A model generated the notes under the pieces. It saw only the letters and a program-made list of their open reading frames with translations, made no database searches and was not told where the DNA came from. From Aeromonas rivuli (GTDB lineage Bacteria > Pseudomonadota > Gammaproteobacteria > Enterobacterales > Aeromonadaceae), in NCBI RefSeq assembly GCF_000820045.1, contig NZ_CDBJ01000052.1:1-43796 (forward strand): a DNA stretch of 43,796 nt. The letters are read 5' to 3'. Below, piece after piece: positions 26,039-34,859 of the stretch; the first letter of the stretch is position 1; every line of letters begins with the position of its first letter. A program made the translations under genes and the position numbers.

Positions 26039-27415
26039 ATGCTGAAGATATACAACACACTCACTCGTCAAAAAGAAGAATTCAAACCCATCCACACCGG
26101 CAAGGTGGGCATGTATGTGTGTGGTGTCACCATCTATGATCACTGTCACATCGGCCATGGCCGCACCTTCGTCGCCTTCGACGTGGTGGCCCGTTACCTG
26201 CGTTACTGCGGCTATGAACTCAACTACGTGCGCAACGTCACCGACGTGGACGACAAGATCATCAAGCGCGCCGCCGAGACCCGGGTCACCTGTGACGATC
26301 TCACCGAGCGCCTGATTGGCGACATGCACGCCGATTTCGACGCCCTCGGCATGGTGCGCCCGGACGTAGAGCCGCGCGCCACCCAGCACATCCCCGAAAT
26401 CATCGACATGGTCGAAGCACTGATCGCCCGCGATCATGCCTACGTGGCGGACAACGGCGACGTCATGTTCATCGTCGAGTCCTATGCCGACTACGGCAAG
26501 CTCTCGGGCCAGGATCTGGAGCAGCTGCAGGCCGGTGCCCGGGTCGATGTGGTCGAAGCCAAGCGCAACCCGCTGGACTTCGTGCTGTGGAAGATGTCCA
26601 AGCCCGGCGAGCCGACCTGGGAGAGCCCCTGGGGCCCGGGTCGTCCCGGCTGGCACATCGAGTGCTCCGCCATGAACTCCAAGCACCTTGGCAACCATTT
26701 CGACATCCATGGCGGCGGCTCTGACTTGCAGTTCCCCCACCACGAGAACGAGATCGCCCAGTCCTGCTGCGCCCACGAAGGGGAGTACGTCAACACCTGG
26801 ATGCACAGCGGCATGGTGATGGTGGACAAAGAGAAGATGTCCAAGTCCCTTGGCAACTTCTTCACCATCCGCGACGTCCTGACCCATTTTGATGCCGAAA
26901 CCGTGCGCTACTTCCTGATGTCCGGCCACTACCGCAGCCAGCTCAACTACTCGGAAGACAACTTGAAGCAGGCCCGCGCAGCTCTGGAGCGGATGTACAC
27001 CGCCCTGCGCGATCTGCCTGCGGCCGTTGCCGCCGGTGGTGACGAGCAGGTGGCCCGCTTCAAAGATGCCATGGACGATGACTTCAACACCCCGGAAGCT
27101 TACTCCGCCCTGTTCGACCTGGTGCGCGAGATCAACCGCCAGAAGGCCGAAGATATCAATGTCGCCGCAGGCCTAGGTGCCCGCCTGCGCGAACTCGGCG
27201 CCGTGCTCGGCATACTGCAACAAGACCCGGATGCCTTCCTCAAGGGTGGCGAAGCGGACGACGAAGTGGCCGAGATCGAGCAACTGATCGCCCAGCGCAA
27301 TCAGGCCCGTGCCGACAAGAACTGGGCCGCCGCCGACGCCGCCCGCAACCGTCTCACCGAGATGGGCATAGTGCTGGAAGACAGCGCCGGCAAGACCAGC
27401 TGGCGCCGTGCCTAA
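26039..27415 (+). CDS. cysS: cysteinyl-tRNA synthetase
   Basis: 458 aa (E. coli 461). Class I synthetase that charges tRNA-Cys. Zinc ligand C28 in '[18 protein letters not shown]' with the HIGH box, the second zinc region '[15 protein letters not shown]', and the KMSKS loop in '[10 protein letters not shown]'. I chose the ATG at 26039 ([12 protein letters not shown]), the family's start; the frame is open further upstream but not similar to anything. It ends in a strong bidirectional terminator. The gap before it (25668-26038) holds the divergent promoters. Confidence 0.96.
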   Translation: MLKIYNTLTRQKEEFKPIHTGKVGMYVCGVTIYDHCHIGHGRTFVAFDVVARYLRYCGYELNYVRNVTDVDDKIIKRAAETRVTCDDLTERLIGDMHADFDALGMVRPDVEPRATQHIPEIIDMVEALIARDHAYVADNGDVMFIVESYADYGKLSGQDLEQLQAGARVDVVEAKRNPLDFVLWKMSKPGEPTWESPWGPGRPGWHIECSAMNSKHLGNHFDIHGGGSDLQFPHHENEIAQSCCAHEGEYVNTWMHSGMVMVDKEKMSKSLGNFFTIRDVLTHFDAETVRYFLMSGHYRSQLNYSEDNLKQARAALERMYTALRDLPAAVAAGGDEQVARFKDAMDDDFNTPEAYSALFDLVREINRQKAEDINVAAGLGARLRELGAVLGILQQDPDAFLKGGEADDEVAEIEQLIAQRNQARADKNWAAADAARNRLTEMGIVLEDSAGKTSWRRA

Positions 27416-27458
27416 GATCGGTGGTCCTGTTGCTGCCAACTGGTTAGCCAAATAAAAA

Positions 27459-27487
27459 ACCGCAGCCCTAGGCTGCGGTTTTTGTTT
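27459..27487. terminator. bidirectional terminator after cysS
   Basis: A perfect 9-bp stem (27459-27467 with 27471-27479), A-rich before and T-rich after. A near copy with the same stem lies at 28126-28157 after hamB. Confidence 0.9.
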
Positions 27488-27536
27488 GTGCCTTTTCCCT
27501 CGACACCTCTCAAGCCTCGGTGGCCTGAGTTCTGAT

Positions 27537-27860
27537 CCCCTCTCCCCTTGCGGGAGAGGGCCAGGGTGAGGGGCCTCTAACCTCTTTGGCTCGCCAGTCT
27601 GGCGACAAGCCGACGGTTTTGGTTTCAGCCTAAAAGAGGCGAGGGCTCTGCCCTCGAAGGGGTTTCGCCCGCCCTTCGGGCTGGGGCGAGTGACTTTGGA
27701 AAGACCCGCTCTCTTTGGCAAATAACACCAAAGGTCTTCTCCCCCGACAAACCGCCCGCTTCGCGGGTTCCCTCGTCTCGTTCAACGGGTCGGACGGAGC
27801 GCTGCAGAGGGTACTTTGGCCTTCGCCATCCCTGGCTTAGGCCAAAGTCCGCTTCGAACC
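27537..27860. repeat. left arm of degenerate inverted repeat around Hachiman
   Basis: This GC-rich non-coding stretch contains a hairpin GCGGGAGAGGG-type unit (27537-27573), a CGAGGG-GGGGTTTCGCC block (27635-27680) and GAGTGACTTT (27689-27698). Read on the other strand, it matches blocks in the same order at 31882 back to about 31560, on the far side of hamAB. Homology is patchy. The gap 27416-28222 has no gene; 27861-28125 also contains a long CCAAATCGGG/CCCGATTTGG stem (about 27875-27916). Confidence 0.65.
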
Positions 27861-28125
27861 TCCCTGTTCTCGCGCCAAATCGGGGTCGAGCAGTGCTCGC
27901 CCTGACCCGATTTGGCCCCTATGCCGGCTGCTGCTGCGCCATCATCCATGATGGCGCTCCTGACCTGTTGAACTCGACTCGGCGGTTTGCAGGGGGACCA
28001 ATACCGTGCCCGCCCGTGGTTTTAGCGTGCATGTTGACCGTCTATTCCGCCGAAAGGGGAGAGCAGAGCAAGGGGTTGACGAAATAGCGTTTTGGTTTGG
28101 GTCAAAGCTTGTTTGGGGAATAGAA

Positions 28126-28157
28126 ATAAAAACCGCAGCTCAAGGCTGCGGTTTTTT
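28126..28157. terminator. terminator after hamB
   Basis: A 9-bp stem (28131-28139 with 28145-28153), A/T-rich on both sides, nearly the same as the cysS terminator. On the bottom strand it would end the hamAB transcript. Confidence 0.85.
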
Positions 28158-28222
28158 AGATGGGGATAAACATGGGATGTTCGGAACGTCGTAATTAGGA
28201 TTTAAGTGTGCTAATTATATAA

Positions 28223-30499
28223 TTAAGGTAAATACCACTCAACTAACTCTTGTATATGTGGCGAACTAAAGGTTACATCTGGCTTGAATAATATGTTTTC
28301 TTCGGAGATTTTATCAATGTATTCTGATATTTCTTTTAGGTCATCGGGTGGGAATCCATACCTAATTAATAGTGTATGTATAGTATTGTTTGTACCATAC
28401 TTTAGTAACTCAATCATTTTTAATGCTTTACTATCTTTTGTCGCACTGTGATAAATATGGAATGCACCTATCAGTACATCTGATAGAGAAAATGCAATGA
28501 CAGTGTCAAGATAGTCGTAGGTATCGAAAACTATCGCATCATAACTTACATCCTTTGCTTTGGTACCTTGAAACAAAGAATATGCATTTCTTAATGTGCT
28601 GTCGGGTAACTTATTAGCCGGCTGTGTGAATTTTGCCAGCGCATTTCTATCTCCATCACGGTCAGATATATCGTTATACCGGATCCCCACTATCTCCTTG
28701 AAAGGTCGGCCTCTAATAACACTAAAGAAAATAACTATGGCAGTATTAAATACATTTAACTCACCGTCTAGCAATTCTCTCCCAAGTGAGGCTTCATATA
28801 TGATACGTAGGTTGTTTTTGACAATGTTTCGGTTTTCTCTGTTTTTACGGCCAAATAAATGCTTGCCAAACTCATCACCATAAATTAAATGAAGAGTTTC
28901 TTTAATTAAATCGAATGTGTGTTGATTGGATAGTCGTTCTATTTTTGTTTGAGGTAAATTAATATCCTCATTGAACGTGCCATCGATTATTGAGGAGATT
29001 AGCTCTTTTTCATCTGTAAAGTCGTCTGCATCTGATTCCAATAGAGAGGTTTCTGACAGACGGTAAGAGCTGTTAACTCTAGAGCATAAGAGCTTGGCAT
29101 TACTTGTATAGACAAAGCCAAAATCAAAATCAGGTTTATTTGAAAGTCGTCCGCTTCTGCCAATTAGGTTCTTAAATGCTAAAGATTTGTCTTCTTCAGA
29201 TTCACCTTGCATTCTCATATTATCCAACCAGACAATATCAAAAGGCATATTGATACCTTGAGCTAAGGTACTAGTTGCGAAACAAATTTTAGCAAAGCCC
29301 TCCCTAATGAAATCCTCAATCAAAAATCTTACATTCAGGGGAACTGAACCATGATGAATAACAACTCCGATTTTTAATAGCTCAACTAGTTTTGATTTAT
29401 GATTATTGTCATTTGCCCCTAGGACTTCCTCTACCTCTCTAATTATATCCAATGCCCTTTTATTGGTTATTTTATCGAAATGGTCAACAAATTTCTTAAA
29501 GCTATCAAGGAAGTCTCCACGATAAAGAGATGCTTTGGATACAAAGACTAGAACTGATTTCTTTCCATCAAAAGCAAATTTTTCAAAATCACTATCTAAC
29601 GCAATGCAGTTTTTTAAATTATGTCCTTTTTCTATATAAGGTGAAAAATAATAGTCTTTGCGATTTTTATGGCCAAAAACAAATACTTTTCCTACTGTGT
29701 TGTGAGGATAAGACCTTGAGTATGAACTTGTTTCATCTATAGCGTGCTTTTTAAATTGAGCTTCTGGATTATCAACAAATGGATGTGCAAATATTAATTT
29801 TGCTTTTGGGTAGTGTTTTTGTACTCGCCTTACCAACACATCAAATATAACTCCTCTTTCTTTTTCTTCTGAGACTTGAGCTTCATCAAAAAAGAATAAA
29901 ACTATATTTAAGTGCATGTTTGATGTAAATAGCTCCCTAGCTCTTTCAGGAGTCAGAATGAAAATTCGCCTTAACTGTCTTTTTGTAAATACATAGTCAA
30001 CAAAAGATGAAATCATAACACTCTTATCATCTTTAAACTTATCGCGCATTGTTTTTATATACTCTGCAATTAATGCGCGAGATGGGACAATAATGACGCA
30101 GTCACCTTGAAGATCAAAAATATAATCTCGAATAGAGAATGATTTTCCTGCACTTGTTGGTGCTGATATAGACACGAACTGCTTTTTTTCTACTGCTGTT
30201 CTAACACTAGCCTGAACGGGGGTAAGGTATTCACCAAATCTTTCTTTGTGGTTATGACCAATGTTTGAAAGGATGAAGGAATATAAATTTTTAGGTTTTG
30301 TGTTTTTGTAAAACAGGCCTAGAGAAGAAATTATTTTCTCTTCATAAATTGTGAATGTTTCTGGGTGGAAAATTTTATAGTATGTTAAGTTTTCTATAAT
30401 TTTATTATCTATGGGGCCATCAGAATGTAACTTTTCAATTAATTTACAAAGGTCATCTTCTGGACTATTGGATTCTTTGATACTTTTTATGTTGAACAT
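28223..30499 (-). CDS. hamB: Hachiman helicase HamB
   Basis: 758 aa, superfamily 2 helicase. N-terminal helical region (1-85); RecA-like domain 1 with Walker A 'APTSAGKS' at 113-120, 'VIIVPSRALIAEY', motif II DEAQ at 205-208; RecA-like domain 2 with 'VLVFVSKAS', 'FATSTLAQGINMP' and the arginine-finger motif VI 'LIGRSGRLS'. The C-terminal third is specific to the family. In Hachiman, HamB binds HamA and scans DNA, releasing the nuclease on damaged or invading DNA (known for the family). The gene starts inside the 3' end of hamA (13-base overlap). It is very AT-rich compared with the flanks, a sign of transfer. Confidence 0.9.
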   Translation of the reverse strand: MFNIKSIKESNSPEDDLCKLIEKLHSDGPIDNKIIENLTYYKIFHPETFTIYEEKIISSLGLFYKNTKPKNLYSFILSNIGHNHKERFGEYLTPVQASVRTAVEKKQFVSISAPTSAGKSFSIRDYIFDLQGDCVIIVPSRALIAEYIKTMRDKFKDDKSVMISSFVDYVFTKRQLRRIFILTPERARELFTSNMHLNIVLFFFDEAQVSEEKERGVIFDVLVRRVQKHYPKAKLIFAHPFVDNPEAQFKKHAIDETSSYSRSYPHNTVGKVFVFGHKNRKDYYFSPYIEKGHNLKNCIALDSDFEKFAFDGKKSVLVFVSKASLYRGDFLDSFKKFVDHFDKITNKRALDIIREVEEVLGANDNNHKSKLVELLKIGVVIHHGSVPLNVRFLIEDFIREGFAKICFATSTLAQGINMPFDIVWLDNMRMQGESEEDKSLAFKNLIGRSGRLSNKPDFDFGFVYTSNAKLLCSRVNSSYRLSETSLLESDADDFTDEKELISSIIDGTFNEDINLPQTKIERLSNQHTFDLIKETLHLIYGDEFGKHLFGRKNRENRNIVKNNLRIIYEASLGRELLDGELNVFNTAIVIFFSVIRGRPFKEIVGIRYNDISDRDGDRNALAKFTQPANKLPDSTLRNAYSLFQGTKAKDVSYDAIVFDTYDYLDTVIAFSLSDVLIGAFHIYHSATKDSKALKMIELLKYGTNNTIHTLLIRYGFPPDDLKEISEYIDKISEENILFKPDVTFSSPHIQELVEWYLP

Positions 30500-31227
30500 A
30501 TCACACCCACTAAATAAATTGCAGTGGCACCTTTGACTAAACTTGAACGACAGATGCGATTAAGAGCGTTATCCATTATGGCTTGATGGTTGTCAGAATT
30601 TATTGAAAATGCAGCTATTACACCGAAGCTATCATCATCTAAATTATTTATTGATTTGTCACTAGCGATGTTTTTTAGGTGGGTCCTATCTCTAAAATGT
30701 TTCTCTTCGTTTATAAATTGTTCTATCTGTGGGATCGCCTTTATATGGGAGTTGATTGATCCAGAATACTTTGCCTCTCCGAAATTAATAAGGTTTTCTG
30801 GGCATTCTGTATGAAAATCGAAACCTTCATTTTGTTTTTTCTGTGGCTTCCAAATTTCAGCTATAGGTAGTGCTTTGTGTTCAAAAACTATTTCTAAGGC
30901 CCGTGATGAACCTATTGATATCATTATTTCGCCAAATTCAGAGCCAATTTCATTGCTGTCTTGAAATTTTTTAAAAATAGCGACAAGTGCTTCTGCTGTC
31001 TCATTAGCTGTATAGCTATAAGAGCGCTTTGTTCCCTTGTCCATAGAAAGCATCCATGAAGTATCCAGAACAGATTCAGTTAATTTTTGGGCTATGCATC
31101 TTAGATCGCTTACAGTAATCAAGCACGACTTTATATTTCCACTTGCTGGGAGCTTTTTATGTTTACATCCCCATTCTTCATCATCCTTTATCACAATGCC
31201 CCCTATGTTGAAATTTAATTTAATCAA
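30487..31227 (-). CDS. hamA: Hachiman nuclease HamA (DUF1837)
   Basis: 246 aa from the first possible start. DUF1837 features: 'GEIMISIGSSRALEIVFEHKALPIAEIWKP' and the PD-(D/E)XK site D137 (NEGFD) then E151-A-K153 in 'NFGEAKYSG'; 'NALNRICRSSLVKGATAIYLVG' is at the C-terminus. In studied systems HamA is the DNA-degrading effector held inactive by HamB. The start is unclear: TTG at 31227 has no ribosome site, while GTG at 31194 follows AGGGGG and would make a protein 11 residues shorter. It is first in the operon with hamB. Confidence 0.9.
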   Translation of the reverse strand: MIKLNFNIGGIVIKDDEEWGCKHKKLPASGNIKSCLITVSDLRCIAQKLTESVLDTSWMLSMDKGTKRSYSYTANETAEALVAIFKKFQDSNEIGSEFGEIMISIGSSRALEIVFEHKALPIAEIWKPQKKQNEGFDFHTECPENLINFGEAKYSGSINSHIKAIPQIEQFINEEKHFRDRTHLKNIASDKSINNLDDDSFGVIAAFSINSDNHQAIMDNALNRICRSSLVKGATAIYLVGVICST

Positions 31228-31376
31228 GATCTTGTTTTCGATTTATGGAGTATTATCAGACGTTATTAAAAATAATCTATTGTCACAGCTGAATACTTAC
31301 TATCTGGTCTTAAATATAAAAACTATTCCCCGATAGAGATATGTGCCGCTTGCTGTTGTATTCACAATGATTTTTT

Positions 31377-31416
31377 CACCTATGCAACCATGTCGACGGC
31401 ACCTGTTGCATAGGTG
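31377..31416. repeat. 11-bp perfect inverted repeat upstream of hamA
   Basis: CACCTATGCAA (31377-31387) and TTGCATAGGTG (31406-31416) with an 18-nt loop mark where the sequence changes from AT-rich to GC-rich. A related GCATAGGTGCC occurs near 34400. It could be a junction or a cruciform; no function is shown. Confidence 0.6.
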
Positions 31417-31559
31417 CGACAATCTGATCCCACCATGGGGTGGCCTAGGGGCAGGATCAGGAAAATAGCTCTTCCAAGCTCGGTCCCAAATACATAGGGC
31501 GCTATTAACTGGCCTCGGAGTTGCGGGTTGGGTGTTGCCCCCTGTTGTTCGCCGAGGTG

Positions 31560-31882
31560 AGCCCCTTTGTCCAGGCCGCGAGGCAGGACGCCGAGCGAGC
31601 GCCGCTGGGCCAGGGATGGCCCATCGGCGCGTGCCGTCGGACAAACGTGTGAACCGAGGGCTCCCGACGCAGGAGGGCGAACAAGCGGGGGTGGCCTTTC
31701 TTTTGGTGACTTTTCTTTGGCCACGCAAAGAAAAGTCACTCGCCAAGCCGCGCAGCGGCGGCGAAACCCCGTCGAGGACGGAGTCCTCGCATCCTGCATG
31801 GCGAAGCCATGCCAATACCTTGTTGCAGGGCAATGACGTTACCGAACCCCTCACCCTAGCCCTCTCCCGCAGGGGGAGAGGG
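31560..31882. repeat. right arm of degenerate inverted repeat around Hachiman
   Basis: Contains CCATCCCTGG, a long palindrome around CTTTGG-CCACGCAAAG (31700-31735), the CACTCGCC...GAAACCCCGTCGAGG block (31737-31775) and CCCCTCACCCT...GGGGGAGAGGG (31847-31882). These match the left arm (27537-27860) in inverted order. The 31228-32501 gap holds only repeats; long frames in it are not supported. Confidence 0.65.
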
Positions 31883-32075
31883 AATTGTTACCCTGGTGCA
31901 ATGCGCTGTGCTTATTGCACCCTACCGTTCTCCCGCAGGGGAGAGGGGATGATTACCGTGGTGCAATGCGCTGCGCTTATTGCACCCTACACGCTTATTG
32001 GCACCCAACGCCTCTCCCCCAAGGGGAGAGGGGATGGTTACCGCGGACGATTACGCTTCGCTACTCGACCCTACT
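31858..32075. repeat. three tandem degenerate hairpin repeats
   Basis: Three units of roughly 65-75 bp each hold a CTCCC-GGGAG hairpin, then GGATGGTTACC-like sequence, then a segment ending in CCCTAC. The first two also contain GGTGCAAT...ATTGCACC inverted repeats. This is a REP-like intergenic family. A further CCCCGTCGAGG block follows at 32104. Confidence 0.6.
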
Positions 32076-32166
32076 TGTCCCGGGTCCCGGGGCCGTCGGA
32101 AACCCCGTCGAGGGTGGAACCCTCGCACCTTGCGGAGGCGCGGGATGCCGGGCTGGCATCCGCCAA

Positions 32167-32385
32167 CGACGCTACCGCCCCTGGCTCTCGCTACCACAAT
32201 GCGCCGCTGACCCGACGGAACAAAACAGGGGCCAACGGGCACCCACCCCCATCCTACGGAGCCGACGGGGCCCGATCCATGGATATTGCTGACCCAAGTG
32301 TCAGAATCGACAGGTTTTTTGCGCTGGTTCAACGTTACGGCTGCAAGCCTGGGGTGGCGCGGGGCGTCAAGCCTTGGCGGGGGGC
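32167..32385. repeat. dispersed intergenic repeat, copy A
   Basis: The block starting CGCTACCGCCCCTGGCT, then GGGCCAAC-GGCACCCA, then GGTTTT-TTGCGCTG-TTCAA and AAGCC-GGGGTGGC recurs in the same order and orientation at 34458-34660. The two copies flank the diguanylate cyclase region. Confidence 0.6.
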
Positions 32386-32501
32386 GCACCAAAGTGTGAA
32401 CGGGCCGATATTTCCCCAGGTCGGTCCCATCTCCCCCTTGTCGGGCGTGTCCCGAGTTGGCTAAGGTGGTCGCCCATCACATGCAGGCAGTGGAGATAGG
32501 C

Positions 32502-33542
32502 ATGGACAACATATTGCAGACCCTGTCGGAGCGGGTCACCCAGGCGCGGGATCTGGAGAGCCTGACCCGGCCGCTGTTGGAAATGCTCGAGGCGGTGACC
32601 GGGCTGGAGTCGACCTATCTCACCGAGATCGATCTGGTGCAGGGCAAGCAGAGCATTCGCTATGCCAACAATGCCAACGACGTGGCCGGGCTGCAGATCC
32701 CGGAGGGGATCACGGTGGACTGGAGCGATGCCCTGTGCCGGCGCGCCATCGATGAGGGGCGCATGTTCACCGACAACGTGGCCGAGTGCTGGGGCGATTC
32801 GGATGCGGCCAGGATCATGGGCATTCGCACCTATCTGAGCAGCCCGGTGCGCACCCCCTCGGGGTCGCTTTATGGCACCCTGTGCGCCGCCAGCGCCGAG
32901 CGCAAGCCCTTCGTGGCGGGCTCAGAGCAGCTCATCGGCTTCTTCGCCCGGTTGATCGCCGAGCATGTGGAGCGGGAGCAGTTGCTGCAGCAGTTGCAGC
33001 AGGCCAACCAGGAGCTGGCGCGCCAGGCCCTCAGCGATCCCCTGACCGGCCTGCCGAACCGGCGGGCGCTGATGCAGGAGCTGGCTCGCCTGTTTTCCCT
33101 GTCGGAGCGGGCCGGGCACCCTGTGCTCATCGCCTTTATCGATCTCGATGGCTTCAAGCAGATCAACGACACCCACGGTCACGAGGCGGGGGACAAGCTG
33201 CTGATCACCATGGCGCAGCAACTGTCGGCGGCCCTGCGCGGCGGCGATCTGCTGGCGCGGGTCGGGGGGGACGAGTTCGTCGTGGTGGGCATGGGACCTC
33301 ATCAGGGGCATGAGACGGTCGAGGGGGCGGTGCAGGGCTTCCAGCGCCGGCTGTTCGAGCAGAGCGTCTTTCAAGTGCCAATCCCCTCCCGGGTGCTGGA
33401 CTATCCCGGCGCCAGCGTGGGGGCCGTGGCCATAGATCCGGCGCACACCAGCATAGACGACGCCCTGCGCCAGGCCGATGCGCGCATGTATGCGGTCAAG
33501 CGCCAGCGCCGCGCGCTGGAGGGGCGGGCAGGTTGCGTCTGA
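32502..33542 (+). CDS. GAF-GGDEF diguanylate cyclase
   Basis: 346 aa. A GAF-like sensor domain (about 10-165; 'YLSSPVRTPSGSLYGTLCAAS') is joined by a short coiled segment rich in Gln/Leu (EQLLQQLQQANQELARQ) to a GGDEF domain starting 'DPLTGLPNRRAL', with the active motif GGDEF in 'ARVGGDEFVVVG'. It makes cyclic di-GMP from GTP. I see no RxxD inhibitory site directly before GGDEF (it reads GGDLLARV). It is cytoplasmic, with no membrane segment. The ATG at 32502 has GGAG upstream; the earlier start at 32457 lacks one. It begins right after the repeat-rich accessory segment. Confidence 0.88.
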   Translation: MDNILQTLSERVTQARDLESLTRPLLEMLEAVTGLESTYLTEIDLVQGKQSIRYANNANDVAGLQIPEGITVDWSDALCRRAIDEGRMFTDNVAECWGDSDAARIMGIRTYLSSPVRTPSGSLYGTLCAASAERKPFVAGSEQLIGFFARLIAEHVEREQLLQQLQQANQELARQALSDPLTGLPNRRALMQELARLFSLSERAGHPVLIAFIDLDGFKQINDTHGHEAGDKLLITMAQQLSAALRGGDLLARVGGDEFVVVGMGPHQGHETVEGAVQGFQRRLFEQSVFQVPIPSRVLDYPGASVGAVAIDPAHTSIDDALRQADARMYAVKRQRRALEGRAGCV

Positions 33543-33655
33543 GGCGCCCCTGCCCATGGCAAGGGGGCCAGGGGCCGCGGCTTTGATGCCGCGCATTGTT
33601 GCCCCTGCGCCCGGGATGCTAGGATGCGTCTCCCTCAACACAGGCACTCTCTACC

Positions 33656-33943
33656 ATGGCAAACCGCGTTATCGGCCAGCTCCGCGCCCTGGCGGCGAAA
33701 GTGGCCACCCTCTTTGCGGAGCTCTGTGAGTTTCAGCAGCGCATCTGGGTGGTCAGCATCATCAAGGATGCCTACACAGACACCTTTATCGTCAATGAAG
33801 ACAGCTTCGAGGAGCCGATGCAGTGGATGCGGCGCAAGGGCTACAGCGCCGACTTGCTGCAACGGGTCAATGAGATGCGGCGCTCCCAGGTGATCCAGCT
33901 TGAACTCGGGGATGTCAGCCATCGCCTGATGCGGGTCAAATAG
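33656..33943 (+). CDS. small hypothetical protein
   Basis: 95 aa, soluble, not recognised. 'MANRVIGQLRALAAKVATLFAELCEF' forms an amphipathic helix; the rest (DAYTDTFIVNEDSFEEPMQ, then WMRRKGYSADLLQRVNEM) is a mixed small domain. Codon choice is GC-rich like the core genes. It stands alone, 110 bp after the diguanylate cyclase gene. Function unknown. Confidence 0.7.
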   Translation: MANRVIGQLRALAAKVATLFAELCEFQQRIWVVSIIKDAYTDTFIVNEDSFEEPMQWMRRKGYSADLLQRVNEMRRSQVIQLELGDVSHRLMRVK

Positions 33944-34055
33944 CCCCGCTGGATTAGCGCTGTCGCCAACCCGCCCCCAGATGCCATGGGCGGACAAGCC
34001 CCCGTGACGTCACCCTTGCCCCATCGGCCCCCGCGATGGTGGCCTATGCCACTGC

Positions 34056-34331
34056 TTATTTTTCTTTGGTTCTCTCCGCCTTCAGGGCCCCGGCATAGAT
34101 GCAGAACGCCGAGTTGTAGTCGTTATAGGCAATGGCGTAATTGAAATCGCAAAAGTAGGCCGGGTGCTTGGTCGCAATGGCATCCCCTGCCTTGCACTGG
34201 GTCTGCATGTTCTCCACGAGCCCGTCATTGTTTCCCCCCAGGCAGGCCTTGCCCGTGGTCTTGTCGTCGCCGCAGGCCGTCAGCAGGGTACAGAGGGCGA
34301 TGCCCATCAAGGGTTTGATTAGGTAGTGCAT
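34056..34331 (-). CDS. small lipoprotein
   Basis: 91 aa. A type II signal peptide with lipobox LLTAC (C20) is followed by GDDKTTG; the +2 residue Gly points to outer-membrane sorting under the usual rule. The mature part has four more Cys (C30, C46, C61, C77), likely two disulfides in the periplasm. 'HPAYFCDFNYAIAYNDYNSAFCIYAG' is a recognisable small domain but I do not know its function. The ATG at 34331 follows GGGAT. The longer frame upstream is not coding-like. Confidence 0.8.
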   Translation of the reverse strand: MHYLIKPLMGIALCTLLTACGDDKTTGKACLGGNNDGLVENMQTQCKAGDAIATKHPAYFCDFNYAIAYNDYNSAFCIYAGALKAERTKEK

Positions 34332-34457
34332 GTTGATCCCGACCAAATGAAAAATCCTGACTGTGATGAGGGCGCCATGGGCTGCTGACGTTTCACCATG
34401 CATAGGTGCCATGCGCGTCGCTTGTTGGCGCCCTGCGGGAGCCGCATGCGTTAGACA

Positions 34458-34660
34458 CGCTACCGCCCCTGGCTGTCGCTGCCACAGTGCGCTGACCCTG
34501 GATAAAAGAGGGCCAACAGGCACCCATGGCCATATTACGGATCCCGCCAGGCAGGAGTCACGGCATTGCGACGATCCCGGTCGGATATATCTGGTTTTCT
34601 TGCGCTGCTTCAAACTTCGGGCCATCCAGGTCCCTTTTTATCTCACAAGCCGGGGTGGCC
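34458..34660. repeat. dispersed intergenic repeat, copy B
   Basis: Degenerate second copy of the 32167-32385 sequence, same orientation. It fills most of the 528-bp gap between the lipoprotein and the solute-binding protein; I see no gene in 34332-34859. Confidence 0.6.
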
Positions 34661-34859
34661 TGAGGGGGACATCGTTGGCTGAACGGCCCCGTGACGGATG
34701 TTGATGCGCCATGGATGAGGGGGCGGGCAGGGGCGGGTTGAAGGCGTGTCTTGCGGTGCAAGGCGAGGGGCCTTGGGCGTTCACGTCAGGGGCAATTCTG
34801 GTCGGCGATATGCGGTTCTGTGAGCCGCGGCCTCTGGCGAGGCCGCGCTGAAGAAGGGA

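Noticed and set aside
27893..28194. Short frames of 62-64 aa after the left arm
   Set aside because: No ribosome site, cross the hamB terminator, and resemble nothing.
31532..32464. 310-aa frame through the repeat region before the GGDEF gene
   Set aside because: It crosses hairpin repeats and inverted-repeat blocks, has low-complexity composition and no homology-like segment.
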